From positions 1 to 9,483 of the forward strand of contig DATCSF010000227.1 of NCBI GenBank assembly GCA_036568625.1: 9,483 bases of DNA, in the 5' to 3' direction. Each line of letters begins with the position of its first letter. Position 1 is the stretch's first letter. The DNA is from 66-474 sp036568625. Lineage in GTDB: Bacteria; Pseudomonadota; Gammaproteobacteria; Xanthomonadales; Rhodanobacteraceae. The notes beneath the pieces are model-generated. The model worked only from the letters and a program-made list of their open reading frames with translations. It ran no database searches and was not told the origin of the DNA. This document shows positions 1 through 6,975 of this stretch, in pieces. The translations under genes were made by a program, and so were the position numbers.

Positions 1-1
1 G

Positions 2-742
2 TCGCTGCAGGCCAATGTGCGCCGGGACGACAACAGCCAGTTCGGGGGCAAGACCACCGGCAGCGTGCTGTGGGGCTGGGACTTCGCGAAGGACCTGCGG
101 GTCACCGCGAGCTGGGGCACCGCATTCCGCGCGCCTACCTTCAACGACTTGTACTACCCCGGTTTCGGCAATCCGGATTTGCGCCCCGAAAGTTCACGCA
201 ATCTTGAGCTGGGCCTGCGCGGCACGCCCGATTGGGGGCACTGGTCGCTGTCGGTCTACCGCAACGACATCCGCGACCTGATCACCTTCGATGCCGCGGT
301 CGGGCTGCCCGGCAACGTGGACCGCGCGCGCATCACCGGCCTCGAAGGCGTGGTCGGCGGCAAGCTCGCCGGTTGGGACGTGCGCGCGACCGCGACGCTG
401 TTGAACGCGCGCGACGATGCCGACGGCGGTTTCTACAATGGCAATGTATTGCCACGTCGGCCGCGAGAGGCCGCCCGCTTTGATGCCGACCGCAGTTTCG
501 GGCGCTTCAGTTTTGGCGCAAGCTGGTATCTGGCCGCGCACACGTACGACGACATCGGCAACCGGCATTCCTTGGGCGGCTACGCGGTGACCAACCTGCG
601 CGCGGGCTGGCAGGTCAACCGCGACTGGAAGCTGCGGTTTGCGCTCAACAACGTGTTCGACAAGGCCTACGAGACCGCCTGGTTCTACAATCAGCCGGGG
701 CGCAATTTCATGCTGACACTCGACTGGCGCCCTTCCGAATGA
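2..742 (+). CDS. btuB: TonB-dependent vitamin B12 receptor, C-terminal part (partial)
   Basis: The frame is open from the left edge, so the N-terminal plug, TonB box and most of the barrel lie outside the window. The visible ~246 residues look like the end of a TonB-dependent outer-membrane beta-barrel. They alternate aromatic and polar strands and carry the receptor signature SWGTAFRAPTFNDLYYPGFG followed by NPDLRPE. Near the end are a Tyr-rich strand and LNNVFDKAYE, the usual penultimate-strand motif. In BtuB this barrel carries cobalamin across the outer membrane using TonB energy. The cobalamin assignment rests on resemblance to BtuB and on the overlapping cobB gene; a receptor for another cofactor is possible. 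The protein ends LTLDWRPSE, so the last strand aromatic (Trp) is four residues from the C-terminus instead of terminal. The stop codon overlaps the cobB start (ATGA). A cobalamin riboswitch, if present, would be upstream of the window. Confidence 0.85.
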   Translation, partial: SLQANVRRDDNSQFGGKTTGSVLWGWDFAKDLRVTASWGTAFRAPTFNDLYYPGFGNPDLRPESSRNLELGLRGTPDWGHWSLSVYRNDIRDLITFDAAVGLPGNVDRARITGLEGVVGGKLAGWDVRATATLLNARDDADGGFYNGNVLPRRPREAARFDADRSFGRFSFGASWYLAAHTYDDIGNRHSLGGYAVTNLRAGWQVNRDWKLRFALNNVFDKAYETAWFYNQPGRNFMLTLDWRPSE

Positions 743-2037
743 ACGTCGCTGCGCGCCGGTGTCCGGCCATGCTGGTTTCCGCGCCCGCCTCGGGCCAGGG
801 CAAGACCAGCGTGACCGCGGCGCTGGCGCGCTGGCACGCGCGGCAGGGCCGACGCATCGCGGTGTTCAAGGCCGGGCCGGATTTTCTCGACCCGATGATC
901 ATCGGTCGCGCTGCCGGTACGTCTGCGTACCAGCTCGACTCGTGGATGGGCGGTGAGGCCGACGTGCGCGCGCGTCTGTACGCGGCGGCGGGCGAGGCGG
1001 ATTTGGTCCTGATCGAAGGCATGATGGGCCTGTTCGATGGCGATCCGTCCAGCGCCGACCTGGCGGCACGTTTCGGCCTGCCGGTGCTGGCGGTGATCGA
1101 CGGGTCGGCGATGGCGCAAACCTTCGGCGCAATCGCGCTGGGACTCGCGGAATACCGCGAAGGGGTGCGCGTGTGCGGCGTCGCGGCCAATCGCATCGGC
1201 GGCGACTATCACGCGAAGTTGTTGCGCGAGAGCGTGCCCGACGCAATGGCGTGGTTCGGCGCGCTGCCGCGCGATGCTGCGCTGGCGCTGCCCGAACGGC
1301 ACCTCGGCCTGGTGTCGGCGGACGAACTGGACGACCTCGATGCACGGCTGGATGCACTGGCCGATGCGTGGAGCCGGCACGCGTCGACTGCGCTCCCGCC
1401 GAAAGCGAGGTTTGCGCCGGCAGCGCCTGCTGCGGTACCGCCTCTGCTGCGCGGCGTGCGCATCGCCATCGCGCGCGATGCGGCGTTCTGTTTCTTGTAT
1501 CCGGCCAACCTCGACCTGCTGCGCGAAGCCGGTGCGGAACCCGCATTCTTCTCGCCGTTGGCGGGTGATGCGCTGCCGGAATGCGATGCGGTGTGGCTGC
1601 CCGGCGGCTATCCGGAACTGCACCTGGATGCGCTATCGAGGCGGGTCGATTTGCACGTCGCGCTGCGCGCGCATCGCGATGCCGGCAGACCCATGCTCGC
1701 CGAATGCGGCGGCATGCTGTTCCTGCTCGACGAACTGGCCGATGCCGACGGCCACGCCGCGCCGATGGCCGGTTTGCTGCGCGGGCGCGCGACGGTGCAG
1801 ACGCGGCTGGCGGCGCTCGGTTTGCAGGAAATCGCCTTGCCGGAAGGCACGTTGCGCGGACATACCTTCCATCACGCGCATGCCGAAATCGACGCGGTGC
1901 CGCTTGCGACGGCCGCCGATCCCAATGGCGCACCATCGCGCGAAGCGGTGTATCGCGACCGCCGCTTCACTGCGAGTTTCATGCACTTCTATTTTCCGTC
2001 GAACCCGGAAGCGGCGCTGCGATTGTTCGTGCCGTGA
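739..2037 (+). CDS. cobB: Cobyrinate a,c-diamide synthase (CobB/CbiA family)
   Basis: This 432-residue enzyme has the full two-domain CobB/CbiA architecture. It uses ATP and glutamine to amidate the a and c side chains of (hydrogeno)byrinic acid in cytoplasmic cobalamin synthesis. The N-terminal synthetase domain has a P-loop at residues 15-25 (APASGQGKTSV), the substrate-site segment KAGPDFLDP at 44-52, YQLDSWM at 64-70, and IEGMMGLFDG at 92-101. The C-terminal class I glutamine amidotransferase domain has GGYPELH at 289-295, the nucleophile Cys323 in AECGGM, and the probable catalytic His416 in SFMHFYF. Family members usually read H-x-H here; the second His is Tyr. The ATG at 739 overlaps the stop of the receptor gene. 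No good Shine-Dalgarno precedes it, so translational coupling is likely. The order receptor then cobB suggests a cobalamin operon extending to the left. Confidence 0.95.
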   Translation: MNVAARRCPAMLVSAPASGQGKTSVTAALARWHARQGRRIAVFKAGPDFLDPMIIGRAAGTSAYQLDSWMGGEADVRARLYAAAGEADLVLIEGMMGLFDGDPSSADLAARFGLPVLAVIDGSAMAQTFGAIALGLAEYREGVRVCGVAANRIGGDYHAKLLRESVPDAMAWFGALPRDAALALPERHLGLVSADELDDLDARLDALADAWSRHASTALPPKARFAPAAPAAVPPLLRGVRIAIARDAAFCFLYPANLDLLREAGAEPAFFSPLAGDALPECDAVWLPGGYPELHLDALSRRVDLHVALRAHRDAGRPMLAECGGMLFLLDELADADGHAAPMAGLLRGRATVQTRLAALGLQEIALPEGTLRGHTFHHAHAEIDAVPLATAADPNGAPSREAVYRDRRFTASFMHFYFPSNPEAALRLFVP

Positions 2038-2098
2038 TCGGTGCGAGTCGGCCTGGTTGCGTCATGTGCTGGGGTTCGCGTGAAGCCGCTCCCCCAAC

Positions 2099-2160
2099 CG
2101 CGCTGCAGGAGCGCGTCATGCGCACGATCCTGCCTGATCACGGCCAGGGGCCGCTCCTGC
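2099..2160. terminator. Inverted repeats between convergent genes, possible bidirectional terminator
   Basis: The 124-bp gap between cobB and the convergent carboxypeptidase gene holds two alternative foldings. One is a compact hairpin, CGCGCT (2099-2104) with AGCGCG (2110-2115) around a 5-nt loop. The other is a longer-range 9-bp match, GCAGGAGCG (2105-2113) with CGCTCCTGC (2152-2160). Neither is followed by a T-run, so this is not a classical intrinsic terminator. Its position at a convergent junction is the main reason to propose a role, and chance is possible in GC-rich DNA. Confidence 0.3.
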
Positions 2161-2161
2161 G

Positions 2162-2818
2162 TCAACGTCTCCCCGAAAGCGATGGGCCCGCGCTCCCTGC
2201 GATGTAGCGCCAGTGCCACGGCTCGTACTCGTAACCGTACGGATTGCCGGGCGGGAACGACAGGTGGAAACCGAACGCGGCGCCGTGCTGCTGCAGCCAG
2301 GTGAACGCCTCGCTCTTGGCGAAGCGGCCGTCGGCCGCCGGCACCCCCGGCGTGGTCAGGTCCACCGCGCAGCCGGTCTGATGTTCGCTGTAGCCCGGCA
2401 CCGCGTTGATCGACAGGGCCTTCTGGATCGACATGCCTTTCTTCAATTTCCGGCGAATCAGCCCGGTCTGGTAAGCCATGCTGCGAAAGCCCGAAACGGT
2501 TTCGAGCTTCACGCCATCGCGCGCGGCGGCCGCGAACATCCGCTTCAGCGCGGCCGCCGCCGGCGCCACCATTTCCACCTTGCGCCCGTACACGTCGCGC
2601 GGCGCCTGCACCAGATCCTTCGCTTCCGGTTGTGGGCGGAGGTCGTGCTTCGCGGCGTAGTCCGAAGGGATGCCCAAGCCCCGATTGACTTCCTGGATGT
2701 GCGCGACCCACGCGGCCGGTTGCGGCGGCGGCACGGCCGGACACAACGGCGTGGCTGCATGTGCGGCGGGCAGGGCGGCGGCGATCAGCAGGACGGTGCT
2801 TGAACGGACAAAAGACAT
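2162..2818 (-). CDS. Secreted D-alanyl-D-alanine carboxypeptidase, M15 (VanY-like) family
   Basis: This 218-residue zinc peptidase trims the terminal D-Ala from peptidoglycan stem peptides in the periplasm. A signal peptide (residues 1-21, ending AHA) precedes a Pro-rich linker. The M15B core follows: SGFRS at 109-113, GYSEHQTG at 142-149, AVDL at 151-154, and EPWHWRY at 199-205. Zinc ligands by family analogy are His146, Asp153 and His202, with Glu199 as the catalytic base. I chose the ATG at 2818 because it begins the signal peptide and has AAGGG 7 nt upstream (2826-2830). An in-frame ATG at 2902 would add 28 residues before the signal peptide and is less likely. The gene is convergent with cobB and divergent from the FmdB-type gene. 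There is no resistance cluster around it, so housekeeping wall maturation is more likely than glycopeptide resistance. The alternative is an L,D- or D,D-dipeptidase of the same fold. Confidence 0.9.
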   Translation of the reverse strand: MSFVRSSTVLLIAAALPAAHAATPLCPAVPPPQPAAWVAHIQEVNRGLGIPSDYAAKHDLRPQPEAKDLVQAPRDVYGRKVEMVAPAAAALKRMFAAAARDGVKLETVSGFRSMAYQTGLIRRKLKKGMSIQKALSINAVPGYSEHQTGCAVDLTTPGVPAADGRFAKSEAFTWLQQHGAAFGFHLSFPPGNPYGYEYEPWHWRYIAGSAGPSLSGRR

Positions 2819-2955
2819 CGGGGTTCCCTTGTGGCAAACCTGCATGATAAGAGCAGGCGCACGACGGGCGGTGCGTCCAATGGGCGCAGAACCATACATC
2901 ACGTCGGCCGTGCAGCGGTATCATGGCGCGGTTTTATTTTCAGGTTCTGCGTGCA
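2819..2955. promoter_or_regulatory. Divergent intergenic region (carboxypeptidase / FmdB-type gene)
   Basis: This 137-bp spacer must carry the 5' signals of two divergently transcribed genes. On the minus strand, AAGGG (2826-2830) is a good ribosome-binding site for the carboxypeptidase. TATCAT-like hexamers occur on the plus strand at 2919-2924 and on the minus strand at 2844-2849. No convincing -35 hexamer sits 16-18 bp upstream of either, so promoter positions are tentative. Confidence 0.35.
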
Positions 2956-3312
2956 ATGCCCATCTACGTGTTCCGCTGTGACGACTGCGGCGAGAAGTTC
3001 GAACGCCTGCAGAAACTGTCCGACCCCGATCCCGACGCCTGCCCGAATTGCGGCAAGCACGACACCGTGCGCCGGCAAGTGACCGCGCCCGCATTTCGGC
3101 TTGCCGGCAACGGCTGGTACGAAACCGATTTCAAATCCGACAAGGAAAAGAAACACAATCTCGCAGGGGACGCGGCCAAGCCGAAAGGCTCCTCGGGCGG
3201 CAGGCCGGCTGCACCCGCCAAGGCCGGCGGCGCGGGTGAAGGCGCCAAGTCCGCCGCGGCCGAAAAATCCTCGACGGCTCCCGGGAAGCCGGCCAAGGCG
3301 GCTGGCGACTGA
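2956..3312 (+). CDS. FmdB-family zinc-ribbon protein with basic low-complexity tail
   Basis: The protein has 118 residues. The N-terminal ~35 residues are the FmdB/CxxC_CxxC regulatory-type zinc ribbon. It starts MPIYVFRCDDCG, with Cys8/Cys11 and Cys29/Cys32 (CPNC) as the zinc-binding pairs. The segment up to GWYETDFK (about residues 53-60) follows. From about residue 61 the chain is low complexity, rich in Ala, Lys, Gly and Pro, and probably disordered and basic. The family name comes from a proposed regulator of formamidase/acetamidase, but most members have no proven function and none is assigned here. I chose the ATG at 2956 because the family begins M-P-x-Y; an in-frame ATG at 2923 would add 11 unrelated residues. 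No strong Shine-Dalgarno is visible. No amidase gene adjoins it, so a regulatory role over amide use is not supported. Confidence 0.85.
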   Translation: MPIYVFRCDDCGEKFERLQKLSDPDPDACPNCGKHDTVRRQVTAPAFRLAGNGWYETDFKSDKEKKHNLAGDAAKPKGSSGGRPAAPAKAGGAGEGAKSAAAEKSSTAPGKPAKAAGD

Positions 3313-3370
3313 ATGCTGCGCGCGCGCGGCCGGCGTTCAGCCTGGCTGTCGGAAACTGCAACCGGCCATC

Positions 3371-3376
3371 AGGAGG
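3371..3376 (+). promoter_or_regulatory. Ribosome-binding site of the DUF3011 gene
   Basis: AGGAGG lies 8 nt before the ATG at 3385. It is a near-perfect Shine-Dalgarno and the strongest in the window. It settles the start codon against an in-frame ATG at 3313, which would place non-signal sequence ahead of the signal peptide. Confidence 0.85.
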
Positions 3377-3384
3377 ACGACGTC

Positions 3385-3969
3385 ATGCGTAGCGTTGCCT
3401 TGATCGTTGTGGTCTCGTTGATCGCATTTGCCGGTGCAGTTTGCGCGCAGGTCACCTACAGCAACCGTCCGCCGCCGCCCCCACCGCAGCAGTATCCCTA
3501 TCCGGACCAGCCGCCGCCTCCGAATTATCCGGGCTACGGCCAGCAAACCGTTTCCTGCGGCAGCCCGCAGTACCGCATGCTGCGTTGTCCGGTGCCCACC
3601 AACTGGCGCGGCGTGCGCATCGTGCAGCAGACCTCGAAATCCGCTTGCGTCGAAGGCCAGACCTGGGGCTTTGATCGTGGCGGCATCTGGGTGGACAAGG
3701 GCTGTGGCGGCGTGTTCGCGCCCGCCGCCTACGGTGGCGGCTGGCAACCCGATCCCGGCTGGAACCGGGATTTCGTGGTGTCGTGCGGCAGCCCGCAGTA
3801 CCGCTACTACTTTTGCCAAGTCGACGTCGGCGCGCGCGGTCGCGTGCTGCTGCAGCACCAGGATTCCGATTCGGCGTGCGTCGAAGGCCGCACCTGGGGC
3901 TGGAATCGCGCCGGCATCTGGGTGGACAAGGGCTGCGGTGCACACTTCCTGGTGACGCGCCGCTGGTGA
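3385..3969 (+). CDS. Exported DUF3011 protein with two tandem Cys-rich repeats
   Basis: This 194-residue secreted protein has no known biochemical role. Residues 1-21 form a signal peptide with a likely signal-peptidase I site after VCA; Cys20 is not in a lipobox. A Pro/Tyr/Gln-rich linker (about 28-55) leads to two DUF3011 units at about 56-113 and 132-189. Each contains VSCGSPQYR, ACVEG, TWG and GIWVDKGCG. Each has four cysteines with nearly identical spacing: 58/68/88/107 and 134/144/165/184. Two disulfides per unit in the oxidising periplasm are therefore likely. The units are joined by a Gly/Trp/Pro spacer. The gene stands alone, 72 nt after the zinc-ribbon gene, and is translated from a very strong Shine-Dalgarno, suggesting good expression. 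A cell-surface or envelope role fits the export signal but is inferred. Confidence 0.85.
   Translation: MRSVALIVVVSLIAFAGAVCAQVTYSNRPPPPPPQQYPYPDQPPPPNYPGYGQQTVSCGSPQYRMLRCPVPTNWRGVRIVQQTSKSACVEGQTWGFDRGGIWVDKGCGGVFAPAAYGGGWQPDPGWNRDFVVSCGSPQYRYYFCQVDVGARGRVLLQHQDSDSACVEGRTWGWNRAGIWVDKGCGAHFLVTRRW
3550..3951 (+). repeat. Intragenic duplication of the DUF3011 unit
   Basis: Two about 174-bp units (3550-3723 and 3778-3951) encode the paired DUF3011 domains. Blocks are still identical at DNA level: 21 nt at 3556-3576 and 3784-3804, and 24 nt at 3681-3704 and 3912-3935. The central part of each unit has diverged. The pattern suggests an old internal duplication with conserved ends, or later gene conversion of those ends. 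Confidence 0.8.
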
Positions 3970-4017
3970 TGGGTGCGGTTCGCGGCGTGCCGCAGATGAA
4001 CGCACCGCTGAATCCGT

Positions 4018-4037
4018 GCGCCCGTCGGCGCGGGCGC
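4018..4037 (+). terminator. GC hairpin after the DUF3011 gene
   Basis: GCGCCCG (4018-4024) and CGGGCGC (4031-4037) form a perfect 7-bp stem with a 6-nt loop, 48 nt after the stop of the DUF3011 gene and 52 nt before mrcB. There is no following T-run, so it is at best a weak or factor-assisted terminator. Such hairpins also arise by chance at this base composition. Confidence 0.25.
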
Positions 4038-4088
4038 CTCGCCCCAATCGGCTAAACTTCGCCGACATTTCCGGATAGACAGAACGCC

Positions 4089-6422
4089 TTGTCCTGGTTC
4101 GAACGCGTGCGCGGGTTCATCGCCCGGGTCTGGCCATTCGCGCGCTGGCCCATCCTGATCGGCCTCGGGTTCGCGATCGGCTTCGTGGTGCCGTACACCC
4201 TGGTGCTCGATCACCGGGTGAAGACGCGCGTCACCGAAATCGATTTCACCCAGCCGACCCGCGTGTATGGCAAGCCGCAACTGCTGGAAGCCGGCGTGCC
4301 GATGGACAAGGCCACGCTGACGCTGCAACTGGAGATGGCCGGCTACACCGAGGCCGCGCAGGTGGCGCGGGTGCCAGGCACCTTCAGCACCGACGGCGAC
4401 AGGTTCATCGTCGCTTCGCGTGGCTACATGGACCCGGTCGGGGGCGAGCTGCCGCGCCGGGTGCGCGTGACGGTGGGCTCGGGTGCGATCCAGTCGGTGT
4501 TCGATCTTACGGCGAACAAGCCGCTGCGCAGGACGCGCCTCGATCCAGCGCGCATCGCGACGCTGTACGGCGCGGAGCAGGAAGAACGCATCATCATGCA
4601 ATTGTCCGAGTTGCCGCCGCTGCTGGTGCAGGGCGTGCAGGCGGTCGAGGATCGCGACTTCAAGAACAACCACGGCATCGACCTGTCCTCGATCCTGCGG
4701 GCGGCGCTGGCCGATCTGCGCGCGGGCCACGTGGTGCAGGGCGGTTCGACGATCACCCAGCAGCTGGTGCGCAACCTGTTCCTCGACCGCAACCAGACGT
4801 TGGTGCGCAAGTTCAACGAGGCGCTGCTGTCGATCCTGCTGGACGCGCATTACACCAAGGGTCAGATTCTCGCCGCGTACTGCAACGAAGTATTCATGGG
4901 CCAGCAGGGCAACCAGGCCGTGCACGGCTTCGCTGCGGCCAGCTGGTACTACTTCGGGCGGCCGGTGCAGACGCTGCGCCCGCAGGAAATCGCACTGCTG
5001 GTCGGCATGGTGCGCGGCCCGAGCTATTACGATCCGCGCCGCCATCCCGAACGCGCGCTGGTGCGTCGCAACGTAGCGCTGGATGCGTTCCGCGCCACCG
5101 GCCTGTTGAACGATGCGCAATGGAAAGCCGCGCGCGCCGCGCCGCTGGACGTGACGCCCACGCCGCAGCTGGTGGTGGATCGCTTCCCGGCTTTCATGGA
5201 CGTGGTGCGCAAGCAGTTGAGGCAGGATTTCAGCGAGCAGCAACTGCGCAGCGGCGGGCTCGCGGTTTACACCACGCTCGATCCGGCCGCGCAGGTGTAC
5301 GCCGAACAGTCGCTGGACGAAACGCTGCGCGGGCTCGGCAAGCGCGGTGACAAACTGGAAGGCGCGGTGGTGGTGGTGGAGCCGTCCACCGGCGACGTGC
5401 TGGCGATGGTGGGCGGGCGCGAATCCGACCTGCACGGCTTCAATCGCGCCTACGACGCGCGCCGGCCGGTCGGTTCCAGCCTGAAGCCGTTCTATTACCT
5501 GATGGCGTTGAGCGATCCGTCGCGCTGGAACGTGGCGACGCTGCTGGACGACTCGCCGATCTCGCTGAAGCTGCCGAACGGCAAGTTGTGGACGCCGCAG
5601 AACGACGATCACGTTTCGCACGGCCAGGTGCCGATGGTCGAGGCGCTGGCCAAGTCCTACAACCTCGCGAGCGTGCACCTCGGCATGCAGCTTGGCGTCG
5701 ATCGCGTGGCCGCATTCCTGCGCTCGTTCGGGCTGACGGACGTCAATGCCAATCCGTCGCTGCTGCTGGGTTCGGTGGACATGTCGCCGTTCCAGTTGGC
5801 GCAGTTGTACGAATTCTTCGCCGGCGACGGGCACGCGCTGCCGCTGCTCACCTTGCGCGGCGTACTGGATGCCAAAGGCCACGTGCTGAAGCAATACGCG
5901 ACCCGGCCCGGCAAGGGCGAGTACCAGCGGGCCGAGCGACTGGTGCGCTGGATGATGCAGCAGGTCACCGAGTACGGCACCGCCGCGGCGATCGGTGATT
6001 CGTCCCTTGCACGCTTGCACGTTGCGGGCAAGACCGGTACCTCCGATCACCAGCGCGATTCGTGGTTCTCCGGTTTCACCGGCGACCGGCTGGCAGTCAC
6101 CTGGATGGGCCGCGACGACAATCAGCCGACGCATCTTTGGGGCGCGACCGGCGCGCTGCGCGTGTGGATGAAGCTGTTCCAGAAATTACCGAGCGCGTCG
6201 CTGACGACATCGATCGGCGACGGCATCCAGTTTGCGTGGATCGATCCGTCCACGGGGCAGGGCAGCCTGCCGCAGTGCGATGGCGCGAAGCAGTATCCCT
6301 TCATTGATGGATACGCGCCGCCGGTGCAGAATCACTGCTATCTGCAGCGGCTCGAAAACCTGTTCGGCGGCGGCAGCAACAACAACGCGCCGCCGGCGCC
6401 TGTCGCGGGCGCGCATCGATAG
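4089..6422 (+). CDS. mrcB: Penicillin-binding protein 1B, bifunctional peptidoglycan glycosyltransferase/transpeptidase
   Basis: This 777-residue class A PBP polymerises lipid II and cross-links the strands at the inner-membrane periplasmic face. A short cytoplasmic tail and one membrane helix (about 19-40) lead into a UB2H-like domain (about 46-134, with RVYGKP and the LEMAGYTEA stretch). The GT51 domain follows, with catalytic Glu187 in VEDRDF and GGSTITQQLVRNLFL at 218-232. The transpeptidase domain has active-site Ser463 in SSLK (463-466), SYN at 523-525 and KTGT at 648-651. Everything needed for both activities is present. The start is TTG at 4089: an in-frame TAA at 4053 excludes an upstream ATG, and the frame has no good ATG before the membrane helix. 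No strong Shine-Dalgarno is visible. UB2H is the docking domain for outer-membrane lipoprotein activators (LpoB in E. coli), and a lipoprotein gene follows 26 nt downstream. Confidence 0.95.
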   Translation: MSWFERVRGFIARVWPFARWPILIGLGFAIGFVVPYTLVLDHRVKTRVTEIDFTQPTRVYGKPQLLEAGVPMDKATLTLQLEMAGYTEAAQVARVPGTFSTDGDRFIVASRGYMDPVGGELPRRVRVTVGSGAIQSVFDLTANKPLRRTRLDPARIATLYGAEQEERIIMQLSELPPLLVQGVQAVEDRDFKNNHGIDLSSILRAALADLRAGHVVQGGSTITQQLVRNLFLDRNQTLVRKFNEALLSILLDAHYTKGQILAAYCNEVFMGQQGNQAVHGFAAASWYYFGRPVQTLRPQEIALLVGMVRGPSYYDPRRHPERALVRRNVALDAFRATGLLNDAQWKAARAAPLDVTPTPQLVVDRFPAFMDVVRKQLRQDFSEQQLRSGGLAVYTTLDPAAQVYAEQSLDETLRGLGKRGDKLEGAVVVVEPSTGDVLAMVGGRESDLHGFNRAYDARRPVGSSLKPFYYLMALSDPSRWNVATLLDDSPISLKLPNGKLWTPQNDDHVSHGQVPMVEALAKSYNLASVHLGMQLGVDRVAAFLRSFGLTDVNANPSLLLGSVDMSPFQLAQLYEFFAGDGHALPLLTLRGVLDAKGHVLKQYATRPGKGEYQRAERLVRWMMQQVTEYGTAAAIGDSSLARLHVAGKTGTSDHQRDSWFSGFTGDRLAVTWMGRDDNQPTHLWGATGALRVWMKLFQKLPSASLTTSIGDGIQFAWIDPSTGQGSLPQCDGAKQYPFIDGYAPPVQNHCYLQRLENLFGGGSNNNAPPAPVAGAHR

Positions 6423-6448
6423 CCGCAGCAATTGTTCCGGAGTAATAC

Positions 6449-6970
6449 ATGACTCGCAACCTGACTTGGGCCGCGCTCGCCGCGGGATTCGCCATGGTGC
6501 TGGCCGGGTGTTCGCACCCGCCGTTGCCGCCGCCCGCGACAGACCGGGGTTCGCCCACCGCGATGGTCGAAGCGATCCGCGCCGCGAACGCCGGCGACAA
6601 GTCGGTGGTGCAGATTGCGCCGCTGCGCGATCCGGCCGTCGACGGCTACCTGGACGGCGCGCGTGCGGACGAGGACGTCGGCAAATACCAGGGTGCACTG
6701 GACAAGATCGACGCCGCGTTGAAGCTTTCGCCCGACGCGCCCGACATCCTGCAATTCCGTGCCGAAGTGGAGATCCTGCTGCGCAATTACCCGGCGGCCG
6801 ACGCGGATGCGCGGAAATCCTTCGGGCTGGGGCCGAAGGTGGGCGGACTGTGCGCCAGCAACTGGCAGACCGTGCTGGAAATTGCGCAGGCGGAACACCA
6901 AGAAGCGGGCATCGCATTCGCGCGCAACGCACGCGAGCAGTGCCACAAGGCGGGACCGGTGAGGATGTGA
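6449..6970 (+). CDS. Outer-membrane TPR-like lipoprotein, candidate LpoP-type PBP1b activator
   Basis: This is a 173-residue lipoprotein. The signal peptide ends in the lipobox LAGC with Cys21 as the lipidated residue. Ser at position +2 favours sorting to the outer membrane. A Pro-rich tether (about 23-31) leads to a helical region. Residues about 64-131 read as two TPR-like helical hairpins, including GKYQGALDKIDAALKLSPDA and NYPAADADARKSFGLGP. Cys135 and Cys165 could form a disulfide. GGAG at 6439-6442 lies 6 nt before the ATG. The gene follows mrcB after 26 nt on the same strand, so co-transcription is likely. In Pseudomonas, LpoP is a TPR lipoprotein that activates PBP1b and is encoded with it; size, topology and position all match here. 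Homology to LpoP was not tested, so a general TPR lipoprotein remains possible. Confidence 0.85.
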   Translation: MTRNLTWAALAAGFAMVLAGCSHPPLPPPATDRGSPTAMVEAIRAANAGDKSVVQIAPLRDPAVDGYLDGARADEDVGKYQGALDKIDAALKLSPDAPDILQFRAEVEILLRNYPAADADARKSFGLGPKVGGLCASNWQTVLEIAQAEHQEAGIAFARNAREQCHKAGPVRM

Positions 6971-6975
6971 GTGCC

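Noticed and set aside
2162..2818. Vancomycin-resistance reading of the VanY-like peptidase
   Set aside because: No vanH/A/X or VanRS-like genes adjoin it. The family is common in Gram-negative cell-wall metabolism, and Gram-negatives are intrinsically protected from glycopeptides.
2821..2930. Sigma-70-type promoters in the divergent spacer
   Set aside because: TATCAT-like hexamers are present on both strands, but no acceptable -35 hexamer at 16-18 bp was found, so I do not place a promoter.
3807..6134. A 775-codon open frame on the minus strand, antisense to mrcB
   Set aside because: It lies opposite a fully motif-complete PBP1b gene. Its translation is rich in Arg/His/Gln with no domain-like pattern, the usual shadow of a GC-rich coding strand.
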